A stretch of DNA of 64,000 bases. It comes from Cecembia calidifontis. GTDB lineage: Bacteria > Bacteroidota > Bacteroidia > Cytophagales > Cyclobacteriaceae. This document shows, one piece after another, positions 55,136-63,478 of this stretch (within the stretch, counting starts at the first letter, position 1; each line of letters begins with the position of its first letter). The stretch spans positions 3,828,501-3,892,500 of the forward strand of contig NZ_SGXG01000001.1 of assembly GCF_004216715.1 (NCBI RefSeq). The letters are read 5' to 3'. A program made the position numbers and the translations under genes. Below the pieces are notes generated by a model. That model ran no database searches and was not told the origin of the DNA. It saw only the letters and a program-made list of their open reading frames with translations.

Positions 55136-55768
55136 ATGGTAAAAGTTCTGATATACGAAGACAATCCCCAACTCAGGGAAGGATTGACCATGTTGATCGA
55201 TGGCAGCGAGGGATTTAGGGTTTTGGGAGCATTTAAAAACTGTTCCAATATTGCTTTTGAAGTCGAATCCTATAAACCGGATGTCATCCTTATGGATATA
55301 GACATGCCAGGGGTAAACGGTATTCAGGGCCTTAAGATTGTCCGGCAACAAAACACGCAGGTAAGTATCTTGATGTTGACAGTATTTGATGACAACAAAA
55401 ACATTTTCGAAGCCCTTCAAAATGGGGCCAACGGCTACATCCTTAAAAAAACCCCTCCTGTCAAATTGTTGGAATATATACAGGAAGCGGCCACTGGCGG
55501 TGCACCCATGACGGCATCTGTAGCAGCCCAGGTACTCAAAATGTTTTCACAGATCAATATACCTGCTGACAATGACTACAACCTTTCCGAAAGGGAAAAA
55601 CAGGTATTACAACTGCTTGTAAAAGGATACTCTTACAAAATGATAGCCTCAGAAATGTTTATTGCCATGGACACGGTAAGAAGCCATATCAAAAAAATAT
55701 ATGAAAAACTCCATGTGAATTCAAAATCAGAGGCAGTGGCCAAGGCATTTAGAGATCGGATTGTTTGA
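55136..55768 (+). CDS. NarL/LuxR-type response regulator
   Basis: 210 residues. Receiver with E8/D9, phosphoacceptor D54 (ILMDIDMPG), switch Thr in LMLTVFD and Lys in ILKKTPP; a LuxR-type helix-turn-helix follows (LSEREKQVLQLLVKGYSYKMIASEMFIAMDTVRSHIKKIYEKL). No histidine kinase gene is adjacent, so the partner is elsewhere. It belongs to the large Bacteroidota group paired with TPR-containing kinases. Confidence 0.93.
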   Translation: MVKVLIYEDNPQLREGLTMLIDGSEGFRVLGAFKNCSNIAFEVESYKPDVILMDIDMPGVNGIQGLKIVRQQNTQVSILMLTVFDDNKNIFEALQNGANGYILKKTPPVKLLEYIQEAATGGAPMTASVAAQVLKMFSQINIPADNDYNLSEREKQVLQLLVKGYSYKMIASEMFIAMDTVRSHIKKIYEKLHVNSKSEAVAKAFRDRIV

Positions 55769-55855
55769 TTTACCATCCATCAAAAATGCAGGACCATGAG
55801 TAAAGTATTTATCAAAGTTTGGGTACTTTCAGGGTAAAAATAAGCAACTGCGGAA

Positions 55856-56293
55856 ATGATCAAAGAAAGCAATAATCCCGAAGAACACCCTGTCTTATTG
55901 GCTATTTGGGAAGCCTCGGTCAGGGCAAGCCATGATTTTTTGACAGAGGAGAAAATTCTTGAAATCAAACAGATTATCCTTGAAGGCAATATTTTTTCCC
56001 ATGTGGATCTGCATGCCTTTCACAATGAGAAAGGTGAAAAAGTGGGTTTTTTGGGTTTATCCCATTACAAAATTGAAATGCTTTTTATACATCCGGACTA
56101 CCAGGGAATGGGAATAGGTAAACAATTGACGGAATTTGCCATCTCAGAAAAGAAAATCACCCGCGTGGATGTCAATGAGCAAAATCTCCGGGCAGTGCGG
56201 TTTTATAAAAAAATGGGTTTTCAGGTAATAAAGAGAAATCCCCTGGACAGTCAGGGCAACCCCTTCCCTATTTTGGAGATGGAAATATCGTAA
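55856..56293 (+). CDS. GNAT-family N-acetyltransferase
   Basis: 145 residues. Acetyl-CoA loop IHPDYQGMGIGKQL, then VDVNEQNLRAVRFYKKMGFQVI, the classic GNAT core as in YjaB/PhnO-like proteins. The acceptor is unknown. A terminator follows, shared with the converging GH43 gene. Confidence 0.87.
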   Translation: MIKESNNPEEHPVLLAIWEASVRASHDFLTEEKILEIKQIILEGNIFSHVDLHAFHNEKGEKVGFLGLSHYKIEMLFIHPDYQGMGIGKQLTEFAISEKKITRVDVNEQNLRAVRFYKKMGFQVIKRNPLDSQGNPFPILEMEIS

Positions 56294-56353
56294 AATTTCT
56301 TAATACAAATATTGACGTGATTGTTAATGACAAATGATCATATAGATCAAAAA

Positions 56354-56383
56354 AATCCCCTCAAAATTAACTTCGAGGGGATT
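56354..56383. terminator. Bidirectional terminator between converging genes
   Basis: A 9-bp stem AATCCCCTC/GAGGGGATT with A-rich left and T-rich right flanks, between the GNAT and GH43 genes. Confidence 0.8.
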
Positions 56384-56443
56384 CTTTATTTATCGAATAA
56401 GATATTTCCTTTATAAACAAATGGGACTTATTTAGGATTTATA

Positions 56444-57544
56444 TCATTTTTTAGAAATCAATGGTTCGATAGTCCGTATGCTTCCATCTGGTTCATGATG
56501 GAGTTCGGTCATCTTAATATTTCTAAGATGAGTTTTACCGGACAATTCTGTATCATGATAGAATAAGTACCATTTGCCACCAATTTCTACAATTGAATGA
56601 TGGTTGGTCCATCCCTGGACAGGCTGAAGAATGACACCTTGGTAAGTAAAAGGTCCATAAGGTGAATTACCTGTGGCGTAGGCGATTTTATGGGTATTAC
56701 CTGTGGAATAGGAAAAGTAATACGTGTCATTGTATTTATGGACCCATGCTGCTTCGAAGAATCTCCTCTCATGATCTCCGGCTTTGATGGCTGTACCGTC
56801 TTTGTCCAGGATCAACACTGGTTTAGGTTCTTCCCCAAACTCAAGCATATCGTCGCTGAGTTTGGCCACCATTGGACTTATAGCTGGCTCATCATCAGCA
56901 GGTTCATCATCATAGGGAGAATTACCAGTTGAAAGGTATTTACCTGTTCTCCACTTTTGAAGCTGTCCTCCCCAAATTCCTCCCCAATAGATGTAATAAT
57001 TATCACCTTCTTGAAAGACAGCCGGATCCATACTATAAGAACCTTTCATGGGCTCTGGCTGGGGCACAAATGGCCCGGTTGGACTATCGCTCACTGCCAC
57101 CCCCAAACGGAAAATATCATCTTTATCTTTAGCCGGAAAATAGAAGAAATACTTCCCATTTTTATGGGCTGCATCCGGTGCCCATAATTGTCTTTTGGCC
57201 CAGGGAATATCATCCACATCTAAAGCGAGTCCATGATCTATTGGAGTAGCGTTTACATTATCCATACTGAACACATGGTAATCCCTCATATTGAAATGGG
57301 CTCCAGTATCATCTTCTTCAACATCCGACTCCACATCATGGGAAGGATAAATATAAATCTTTCCATCAAAAACATGTACAGAGGGATCTGCGGTGTACAT
57401 GTGGGTTATCAATGGTGCATTCAGAAACTGAACTTCGGCTGATTCTTCTATTTTCCCTTCCGAAGATTTATTATTGGCGCATCCTGCAGTCAAAATAAAT
57501 GCCGTCAAAAGGAAAGAGACATCTTTGGCAAATTTTAGGTTCAT
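56444..57544 (-). CDS. GH43-family glycoside hydrolase lipoprotein
   Basis: 366 residues from MNLKFAKDVSFLLTAF with a lipobox (LTAGC, Cys22); a much longer upstream frame is low-complexity and rejected. Five-bladed propeller hallmarks: catalytic base D53 (YTADPSVHVFDGKIYIYPSHD), pKa modulator D173 (YSMDPAVF) and acid E264 (FFEAAWVHK), plus HHSIVEIGGKWYLFYH. GH43 enzymes release arabinose or xylose from arabinan/arabinoxylan. It is divergent from the LacI-type regulator gene, whose probable operators lie in between. Confidence 0.9.
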   Translation of the reverse strand: MNLKFAKDVSFLLTAFILTAGCANNKSSEGKIEESAEVQFLNAPLITHMYTADPSVHVFDGKIYIYPSHDVESDVEEDDTGAHFNMRDYHVFSMDNVNATPIDHGLALDVDDIPWAKRQLWAPDAAHKNGKYFFYFPAKDKDDIFRLGVAVSDSPTGPFVPQPEPMKGSYSMDPAVFQEGDNYYIYWGGIWGGQLQKWRTGKYLSTGNSPYDDEPADDEPAISPMVAKLSDDMLEFGEEPKPVLILDKDGTAIKAGDHERRFFEAAWVHKYNDTYYFSYSTGNTHKIAYATGNSPYGPFTYQGVILQPVQGWTNHHSIVEIGGKWYLFYHDTELSGKTHLRNIKMTELHHEPDGSIRTIEPLISKK

Positions 57545-57590
57545 AGGTTTTGATTTTTGGTTTAAAAATGAGGAAATCAAAAATAAATAA

Positions 57591-57605
57591 ATGAAATCGG
57601 TTTCA
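57591..57605. promoter_or_regulatory. LacI-type operator candidate 1
   Basis: ATGAAATCGGTTTCA, a near-perfect dyad (TGAAA-YCGR-TTTCA) with the central CG usual for LacI-family operators, 47 bp upstream of the GH43 start. Confidence 0.55.
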
Positions 57606-57804
57606 AAATTAATAAATTTAATTTTTAGCCTTTTGATAATTTTTTTTCCAAAAAATGGGATAAAAAAAACCATTTTCGATAAGAATACCCCTCCTAAATA
57701 GCAAATTTCAAATCCCAAGTCAAGAAATTCTATCAAAGAATTATTTACTAAAAAGAGCAAAAAAAGACAAAATATGGTCTTTAGAAACCCCATTTTTTAA
57801 TCAC

Positions 57805-57816
57805 AACCGATTTCAT
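57805..57816. promoter_or_regulatory. LacI-type operator candidate 2 (inverted copy)
   Basis: The 12-mer ATGAAATCGGTT of candidate 1 recurs here on the opposite strand, about 105 bp before the regulator start at 57922. The pair brackets the divergent promoter region. The rest of this 377-bp gap is AT-rich with no gene. Confidence 0.5.
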
Positions 57817-58048
57817 ATTTCCTTCTTGTTTTCTAAAATGAAAAAAATTATTTTTGAATAAACTATAAGCAATAGCAATCACCGTCTATGGAAAGGTGGT
57901 TAAATATTACATCTTTTTTCTATGCAGAAAGAGATTACTATATACGACATTGCCAAAGTAAGTGGGGTTTCTCCCACTATAATACTCCCCATTTGTTGGA
58001 CCAAAAGTATCAGTTGCTAAGTTAATTTATTTATTTGTTAATATATCC

Positions 58049-58096
58049 TTAGTTGTCTTATTTCCCAAGGGGACCCTTGGGAAATAAGACAACTAA
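58049..58096. repeat. Perfect 23-bp inverted repeat inside the IS3 element
   Basis: Arms 58049-58071 and 58074-58096 are perfectly complementary around a two-base loop, just after the orfB stop. It probably acts as a terminator/insulator at the transposase 3' end, analogous to the hairpin in the three-copy IS3. Confidence 0.8.
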
Positions 58097-58104
58097 CTTT
58101 TGCT

Positions 58105-58941
58105 TTATGCTGCTTTTTGGGTTGCCCCAAAATACCTTTCCCCGGGCTTCTCCCTGGTGGTATGATGGACCTTTTGGTTGTAATATTCAATATACTTTTT
58201 GACACCTTTGAGCAGGTCATAACCGTCCTCGCTTGGGTTCAGATAGATGTAATCATACTTGATCGACTTCCAGAACCTTTCAATATATACATTGTCCAAA
58301 GCCCTTCCCTTTCCGTCCATTGATACTTTGATATCCAGCCCTTCAAGGTAATTGATCCATAAGGCTGATGTGTACTGGCTTCCCTGATCGGAATTGACTA
58401 TCTCTGGCTTACCATATTCTCTGATGGCCTCTTCGATTACCTGCTTACACCATTTGGCGTCCTGACTGTTGGATATACCCCATGACAGTATCCTTCTGCT
58501 GTAAACATCCATGACTGCGGTCAGGAACATAAACCCCTTCTGCATCGGAATGTAGGTGATATCGGTTACCCACACTTGGTTGGGTCTTTCAATCTTTAAG
58601 TTCCTGAGAAGATAAGGCCTGATATATTCACGCAAACCGGATTTGGTAAGGTTCTTCCTCCTGTAAAGGGTTTCCCTGCCCATCAGCCTGAAAAGCCTCC
58701 TGATGCGCTTTGGGCCGACAACGAAGCCCAGTCCTGTCAACAGATAGACCATCGACACAACGCCTTCAGTAGGGTGATCGGTAAGATGCCTGTCCATGAT
58801 TCCCATAAGTTTCAGATTGACCTCGTTTTCCCCTTTTGGTTTGTAATATAGACTGCTTCGGGGAACCTCCAATACTTCACACTGTCTCCTTATAGACAGC
58901 CCCTTATAATCAGAACAAATCAATGTCGCCCGATCTTTCAT
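58105..58941 (-). CDS. IS3-family transposase OrfB (third type)
   Basis: 278 residues with DDE residues in WVTDITYIPM, NSDQGSQYTS and DNVYIERFWKSIKYDYIYL. Overlaps orfA by four bases and lies in its -1 frame. Intact. Confidence 0.94.
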   Translation of the reverse strand: MKDRATLICSDYKGLSIRRQCEVLEVPRSSLYYKPKGENEVNLKLMGIMDRHLTDHPTEGVVSMVYLLTGLGFVVGPKRIRRLFRLMGRETLYRRKNLTKSGLREYIRPYLLRNLKIERPNQVWVTDITYIPMQKGFMFLTAVMDVYSRRILSWGISNSQDAKWCKQVIEEAIREYGKPEIVNSDQGSQYTSALWINYLEGLDIKVSMDGKGRALDNVYIERFWKSIKYDYIYLNPSEDGYDLLKGVKKYIEYYNQKVHHTTREKPGERYFGATQKAA

Positions 58942-59231
58942 ATCCCCAGTTTCTTGCAGCTTTTTTTTAAAAAGTCATTCTCTACTTTTAGCTCTCCGAT
59001 CTGGGCATAGAGCTGCTCAAGGGCAGGGCCTTCTTCCTTTTTCTTTGAATGCTCCTTTTCAAATACAGCTGACATATTATCCAAAAACTCACCCTTCCAC
59101 TTGGATATAATCACAGGGCTAACATCGAACTTCTTGGACAATTCAGCCAATGTAAACTGATTCTTGATTGCTTCAAGGGCTACTTTTGCCTTGAACTCAG
59201 GAGAAAACTTTCGTCTTGTTTGCTTGTTCAT
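58938..59231 (-). CDS. IS3-family transposase OrfA (third type)
   Basis: 97 residues: helix-turn-helix (KFSPEFKAKVALEAIKNQFTL, FDVSPVIISKWKGEF) and coiled coil. The terminal codons for FLKKSCKK contain A8G (about 58962-58970), a classical IS3 slippery run; the -1 frame continues into orfB without stops. Confidence 0.92.
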   Translation of the reverse strand: MNKQTRRKFSPEFKAKVALEAIKNQFTLAELSKKFDVSPVIISKWKGEFLDNMSAVFEKEHSKKKEEGPALEQLYAQIGELKVENDFLKKSCKKLGI

Positions 59232-60444
59232 AAGGTTAAATTTAAACAGTTTTTTTTAACTTAACCTCTGGTCTCAATTTTGGGGAGTATTATACACCAC
59301 GGTAAGTCGTGCCCTTAATAACCATCCTGCAGTCAAAGAAAAAACCAAAAAGAAAATATTTCAAAAAGCCTCAGAATTGGGGTATCAATCAAATATTTTC
59401 GCTTCCAACCTTAGAAGCAAAAAAACTAAAAACATTGGAGTATTAGTGCCTAGACTGAACAGCAACTTTCAATCATCTGTCATCGCAGGAATGGAGAAGG
59501 TTGCGAATAATGCCGGATTTAACCTCATCATTAGCCAATCCCTTGAAAACTTTGAAAAAGAATGTTCCAACGTAGAATCTCTTTTCAAAAGCAGGGTGGA
59601 TGGTTTATTGGTTTCAATGGCAAAGAACTCTAATGGGACCAAGCACTTTGACCGGTTTTTCAACAAAGGAATTCCTGTTATTTTTTTTGATCGGGTCGCT
59701 GACTGTGACATTTGTACAGGCGTTGTAATTGACAATTTCAATGCTTCCTATCAGGCAACCAATCACTTATTGGAACAGGGTTGCAAACGAATTGTGCACG
59801 TCTTGGGAAATACGGAAATCAATATTTATGCTGAAAGGCTAAAGGGATATAAAAACGCACTGACCGAACATAACATCTCATATGATCAAACCTTGATTAT
59901 CATAATGGATTTAGGCGAGGATGCAGGAGAATTTATAGTTGACCAAATTTTGGGAATGGAGACACTGCCTGATGGTTTATTTGTATCAAATGATGCTTGT
60001 GCGGCCAGCTGCATCAAACACCTTAAACTTCATAATATACGGGTTCCGGAGGACATTGCAGTAGTAGGATTCAATAATGACCCTATTTCCCGTTTGGTAG
60101 AGCCAAACATCACCACAGTTAATTACCCAGGATATGAAATGGGTGAGATCGCTATGAGAAATCTAATAAATCATCTAGAGGGTAAAGATGAAAACACTTT
60201 AAGTACAACCAAAAAAATTACTTTACGATCCGAGTTACTGGTCCGGGCCTCATCTTTGAAAAATAATTGATGAATTTAGATATCGATTTATTCGCTAAAA
60301 AAATGATATCAATTGAATACCCCAATCACGGAAGCTTTACCCTGGGTTTATATAAATATTGATTGAGCTATGACGGTTTATGCATATTTTCATCATATAG
60401 ATAAAATAAATTTGTACCTGAAACTTCTGAATAAATTAAAATAA

Positions 60445-62358
60445 GTGCGGTTTTCTAAAGTCTTTATTTCTGTTTTTTTAACCGTTTGTATACTTTTTTT
60501 AGCATTCTTGGTAAATGCTAAAGAATCGACGCAGCCTACCACCATAATTAAAATCCAGGATGGGCTGACAGAAATAAAGTTAAATACTATGATGGATTTC
60601 TTTTTGGATACTGCAGGCACCTTAACTATTGACGATGTTATTCAGCCTGAGATCCAAAAGAGATTTCAAAAAGTAACAGATCCTCATATACTATTCGATT
60701 ATTTTGAGTCAGCAATCTGGGTAAAACTTACCATCGAAAATGCGCAAAAATCATTTGATAAATCATGGTATTTCGAATCTTGGGGATTTGATATAAAAAG
60801 TTTTAGCTTTTTCTTTCCAAATCCAGATGGTACTTATGAAATGCATCAAGCAGGCTTTGAACTTCCTTTCAAGACAAGGAGGATAAACCATAAAAACTTT
60901 AATTATTTTCTTGATTTAAGGCCAGGGGAGCAAAAAACATATTATTTAAAAATCCAAAGAAATTACAACCATCAATTTAGCTTTCATCTTCGCACTAATG
61001 AAAGATTTTTAAACCACTCACTCAATGAATATTTCCTTTTAGGAACATATTATGGTGTCCTGATTTTAATTCTGATTTTAAACCTATACTTATTTTTGAA
61101 GCTGAAAGATTTATTATATCTATATTTTCAAGGACTGATTTTATCTTATATATGGTTTTCCTTGGGTAGAGATGGTCTTGGCTTCCAATATTTTTGGCCA
61201 AGTATGCCTTGGTTGAATCAACTTAATAACCAATATGTCATCGAGCTATTCATCATATTAACTACATTGCTGTTTTCGAATAGATTCGTTCAAAAATACA
61301 CCAAAAGCGATAAGGTTATCAGGTTTACTACCTGGTCGATTATTCTGAAATTAATATTCTTTTTTAATCAGCTTTTCTTTATTGAACTTCATTACATAAG
61401 TTACTTAGTCATCACCATACTGATTTTGCTGATCCCCTTTGTTTTCGGGCTAAGAGAGCTTATCAAAGAAAAAATCCTTTCATGGTCTTACATTTTTGCA
61501 TTTGCGTGTTTGTTTTTGGTCATTATTTATACCTATTCCAGATCTATTGAACTTTTTGAAAACCCTGTTATCAATTGGTATTTGATGTATCCGTTTATTT
61601 TTTTAGAGATGATTTTGTTCTCATTTTCAATTTTGAACCAAATCAAATTTTTACAAGATGAATTTATTAAGGCAAATGCTGAAAAAACACTTATTCTTGA
61701 AAAAAACGATCAATTAACACAAGAGCTAAACAGCAAACTAAAAGAAAAGGTAAGGGCTAGAACAGAAAAAATAGAACAAATGGCCGCTGATTTGGCCCTT
61801 AAAAATGAGGAGCTCCAGGAAAGTAACGCAAAACTTGAAGACCTCAATAGAAAAGTAACAGAAATGAATCAGTTACTTTTAGAGAGAAATGCTGAATTAA
61901 TATCATCAGTAGATGAAATCACCAAAAGTCTTGCCCTTATGAAAGGGCTGGGATTTGAAGAATTTAAGAAAGTCTTTCCTGATAAAGATACCTGTTTGAA
62001 ATTTTTGGCAGACTTGAAATGGAAAGATGGTTACCGCTGCAAAAAATGTGAATACAATAAATACCAAGAAACAACCAACTTTAGTAGACGATGCAAAAAT
62101 TGCAATTACCTGGAATCGCCTACAGTAGACACTTTGTTTAACAAGCTAAAATTCCCTATTGAAAAAGCATTTTATATCCTTTATCTATCCAACAGAAAGG
62201 ATGTGGATTTGACATTAAATGAACTCTCAGAAATCTTGGAACTCCGAAGGGAAACTTGCTGGGCATTTAAAAACAAGATTGCTCAGGCCATGGAAAAAGT
62301 AGGCCATAACAAAGATCTGAGTGGCTGGGAATCCTTGGCCTTAGTGGATTTAGAATAG
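60445..62358 (+). CDS. 7TMR-DISM receptor fused to an IS1595-transposase-type DNA-binding domain
   Basis: 637 residues from a GTG start (no ATG fits). Signal peptide (1-25); a 7TMR-DISMED2-like extracellular domain (about 40-175: DGLTEIKLNTMMDFFLD, AIWVKLTIENAQ, YFESWGFDIKSFSFFFPNPDG); seven membrane helices (about 190-395); a coiled coil (about 400-495). The last 130 residues match the N-terminus of IS1595 transposases: FPDKDTCLKFLADLKWKDGY, zinc ribbon C532/C535 and C550/C553, KLKFPIEKAFYILYLSN, LSEILELRRETCWAFKNKI. The transposase catalytic domain is absent. Receptors of this class normally end in kinase, cyclase or HTH domains. It probably senses an extracellular carbohydrate or related signal and controls nearby genes, but that is inference. 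Confidence 0.85.
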   Translation: MRFSKVFISVFLTVCILFLAFLVNAKESTQPTTIIKIQDGLTEIKLNTMMDFFLDTAGTLTIDDVIQPEIQKRFQKVTDPHILFDYFESAIWVKLTIENAQKSFDKSWYFESWGFDIKSFSFFFPNPDGTYEMHQAGFELPFKTRRINHKNFNYFLDLRPGEQKTYYLKIQRNYNHQFSFHLRTNERFLNHSLNEYFLLGTYYGVLILILILNLYLFLKLKDLLYLYFQGLILSYIWFSLGRDGLGFQYFWPSMPWLNQLNNQYVIELFIILTTLLFSNRFVQKYTKSDKVIRFTTWSIILKLIFFFNQLFFIELHYISYLVITILILLIPFVFGLRELIKEKILSWSYIFAFACLFLVIIYTYSRSIELFENPVINWYLMYPFIFLEMILFSFSILNQIKFLQDEFIKANAEKTLILEKNDQLTQELNSKLKEKVRARTEKIEQMAADLALKNEELQESNAKLEDLNRKVTEMNQLLLERNAELISSVDEITKSLALMKGLGFEEFKKVFPDKDTCLKFLADLKWKDGYRCKKCEYNKYQETTNFSRRCKNCNYLESPTVDTLFNKLKFPIEKAFYILYLSNRKDVDLTLNELSEILELRRETCWAFKNKIAQAMEKVGHNKDLSGWESLALVDLE

Positions 62359-62469
62359 AGGATTCAGGCAGTTGAATTTAGAATTTGGGTGAGAGGCCAG
62401 TTGTGCGGCACAAGACAAGTACCGGTAGTGAAATGTTTGAGAGAGGAAAACCACAACTTTGCCCATTGT

Positions 62470-63310
62470 TCACTGAAAAACCAACTGAGCAAAGAAATAC
62501 AATTCATTCTTCCAGTATTTGAAATCAAAGTAATGACCGGGAAGAATCCTGTAAATATGTTCAATACCTTCTTTTGTTAAAAATTCATGTGCACATGTGG
62601 TCACATTCAAAAGATTGTCTTTATCTCCACAGCTCAAAAACAATAGCTTCAGATTAGACTTGGTTAACTCAGGTTTTGGAAGCAAGGCTTCTCCCCTTTT
62701 GGTATTCGGTGCTGGTGAGAATCCCCCAATCCACGCGAAGTGCTCTGGATTATTTAATCCAAAATTCATAGACTGACCACCACCCATCGAAAGGCCCGCT
62801 ATAGCTCTATTTTGAACACCAGGTAAAACCTTGTACTGTTTCTCAATAAAAGGAATCAAATCCTGCAACAAATCTTGCTCAAAGATTACAAATGCCTGAA
62901 TTTTTATCCTCGGCGAAAAAATTGCCCTCAGCCCGATCATTTTTCATGGCTCGGCCATTTGGGATCACAATGATCATCGGCTTGGCTTTATTCTCTGCAT
63001 AAAGGTTATCCATTATCACTTCGGGTGTTCCTTGATCCAACCACTCTCTTTCATCTCCCCCAATTCCATGCAACAAGTATAGGACAGGATAAGCTTTATT
63101 AGGTGAATAATTAGGAGGCAAGTAGATATTTGCTTTTCTGTCTATGCCGACTGTTTTGGAAGGATACATAATTTCCATAACTTCCCCTTGAGGATTGTTA
63201 GCATTGGGCTTGTCAAATCCTTCTGGAGCAATAAGGGATGCGTCTTGTGGAAAACCAACGATACTAATACACATGGTTAATACAAATAATAGGGGCTTAG
63301 TTATTTTCAT
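62470..63310 (-). pseudogene. CE1-type secreted esterase with a single-base frameshift
   Basis: The first part (63310 down to about 62905) has a signal peptide and AYPVLYLLHGIGGDEREW, IIVIPNGRA; the second part (to 62470) has AIAGLSMGGGQ, SCGDKDNLL and the catalytic His in PGHYFDFKYW. The two are in different frames. Removing one base of the A5 run at 62901-62905 (minus strand) gives a continuous 279-residue CE1/feruloyl-esterase-like protein (NFFAEDK-IQAFVIFEQDLL). This is either a true frameshift or a sequencing error in a homopolymer. Neighbouring GH10 and GH43 genes suggest xylan deacetylation or feruloyl removal. Confidence 0.85.
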
Positions 63311-63478
63311 GGTTATGGTTTAATCTCTAAATAAATATAAAATGACCTTCGGAACTATCTTAACATTCAACACGATTCTACACCTTTCCTTGGGAAATAC
63401 CTTCCAACAATAGACTGGTAAAATCAAATGGGCGGATTATTTTCTTTTCTCGGTTAAATTTAACAACTTTTTCATTTT

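Larger units (their letters stand above)
57978..59294 (-). mobile_element. IS3-family insertion sequence, third type (1317 bp)
   Basis: Ends TATAATACTCCCCA are identical for 14 bp, continuing with TTG-GACC/TTGAGACC. A 3-bp CAC duplication flanks it (57975-57977, 59295-59297). It contains orfA and orfB with a four-base overlap. Confidence 0.95.
57922..60270 (+). pseudogene. LacI-family regulator split by an IS3 element in its DNA-binding domain
   Basis: The first 56 bases encode MQKEITIYDIAKVSGVSPT; the frame resumes at 59298 with TVSRALNNHPAVKEKTKKKI. Excising 57978-59294 and one CAC restores 342 residues without a break. The insertion falls inside the helix-turn-helix, at the recognition helix start. 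The C-terminal effector domain (59377-60270: IGVLVPRLNSNFQSSVIAGM, IPVIFFDRV, DGLFVSNDACAASCI, VVGFNNDPISRLVEP) is intact but without DNA binding. It probably repressed or activated the divergent GH43 gene, now likely deregulated. Confidence 0.93.

Noticed and set aside
57545..57793. An 83-residue N-terminal extension of the GH43 protein
   Set aside because: It is low-complexity AT-rich sequence containing the operator-like dyad; the lipoprotein signal begins at 57544.
59377..60270. A complete 297-residue sugar-binding protein
   Set aside because: It is the effector domain of the LacI-type regulator split by the IS3 element, and the frame continues upstream to 59298.
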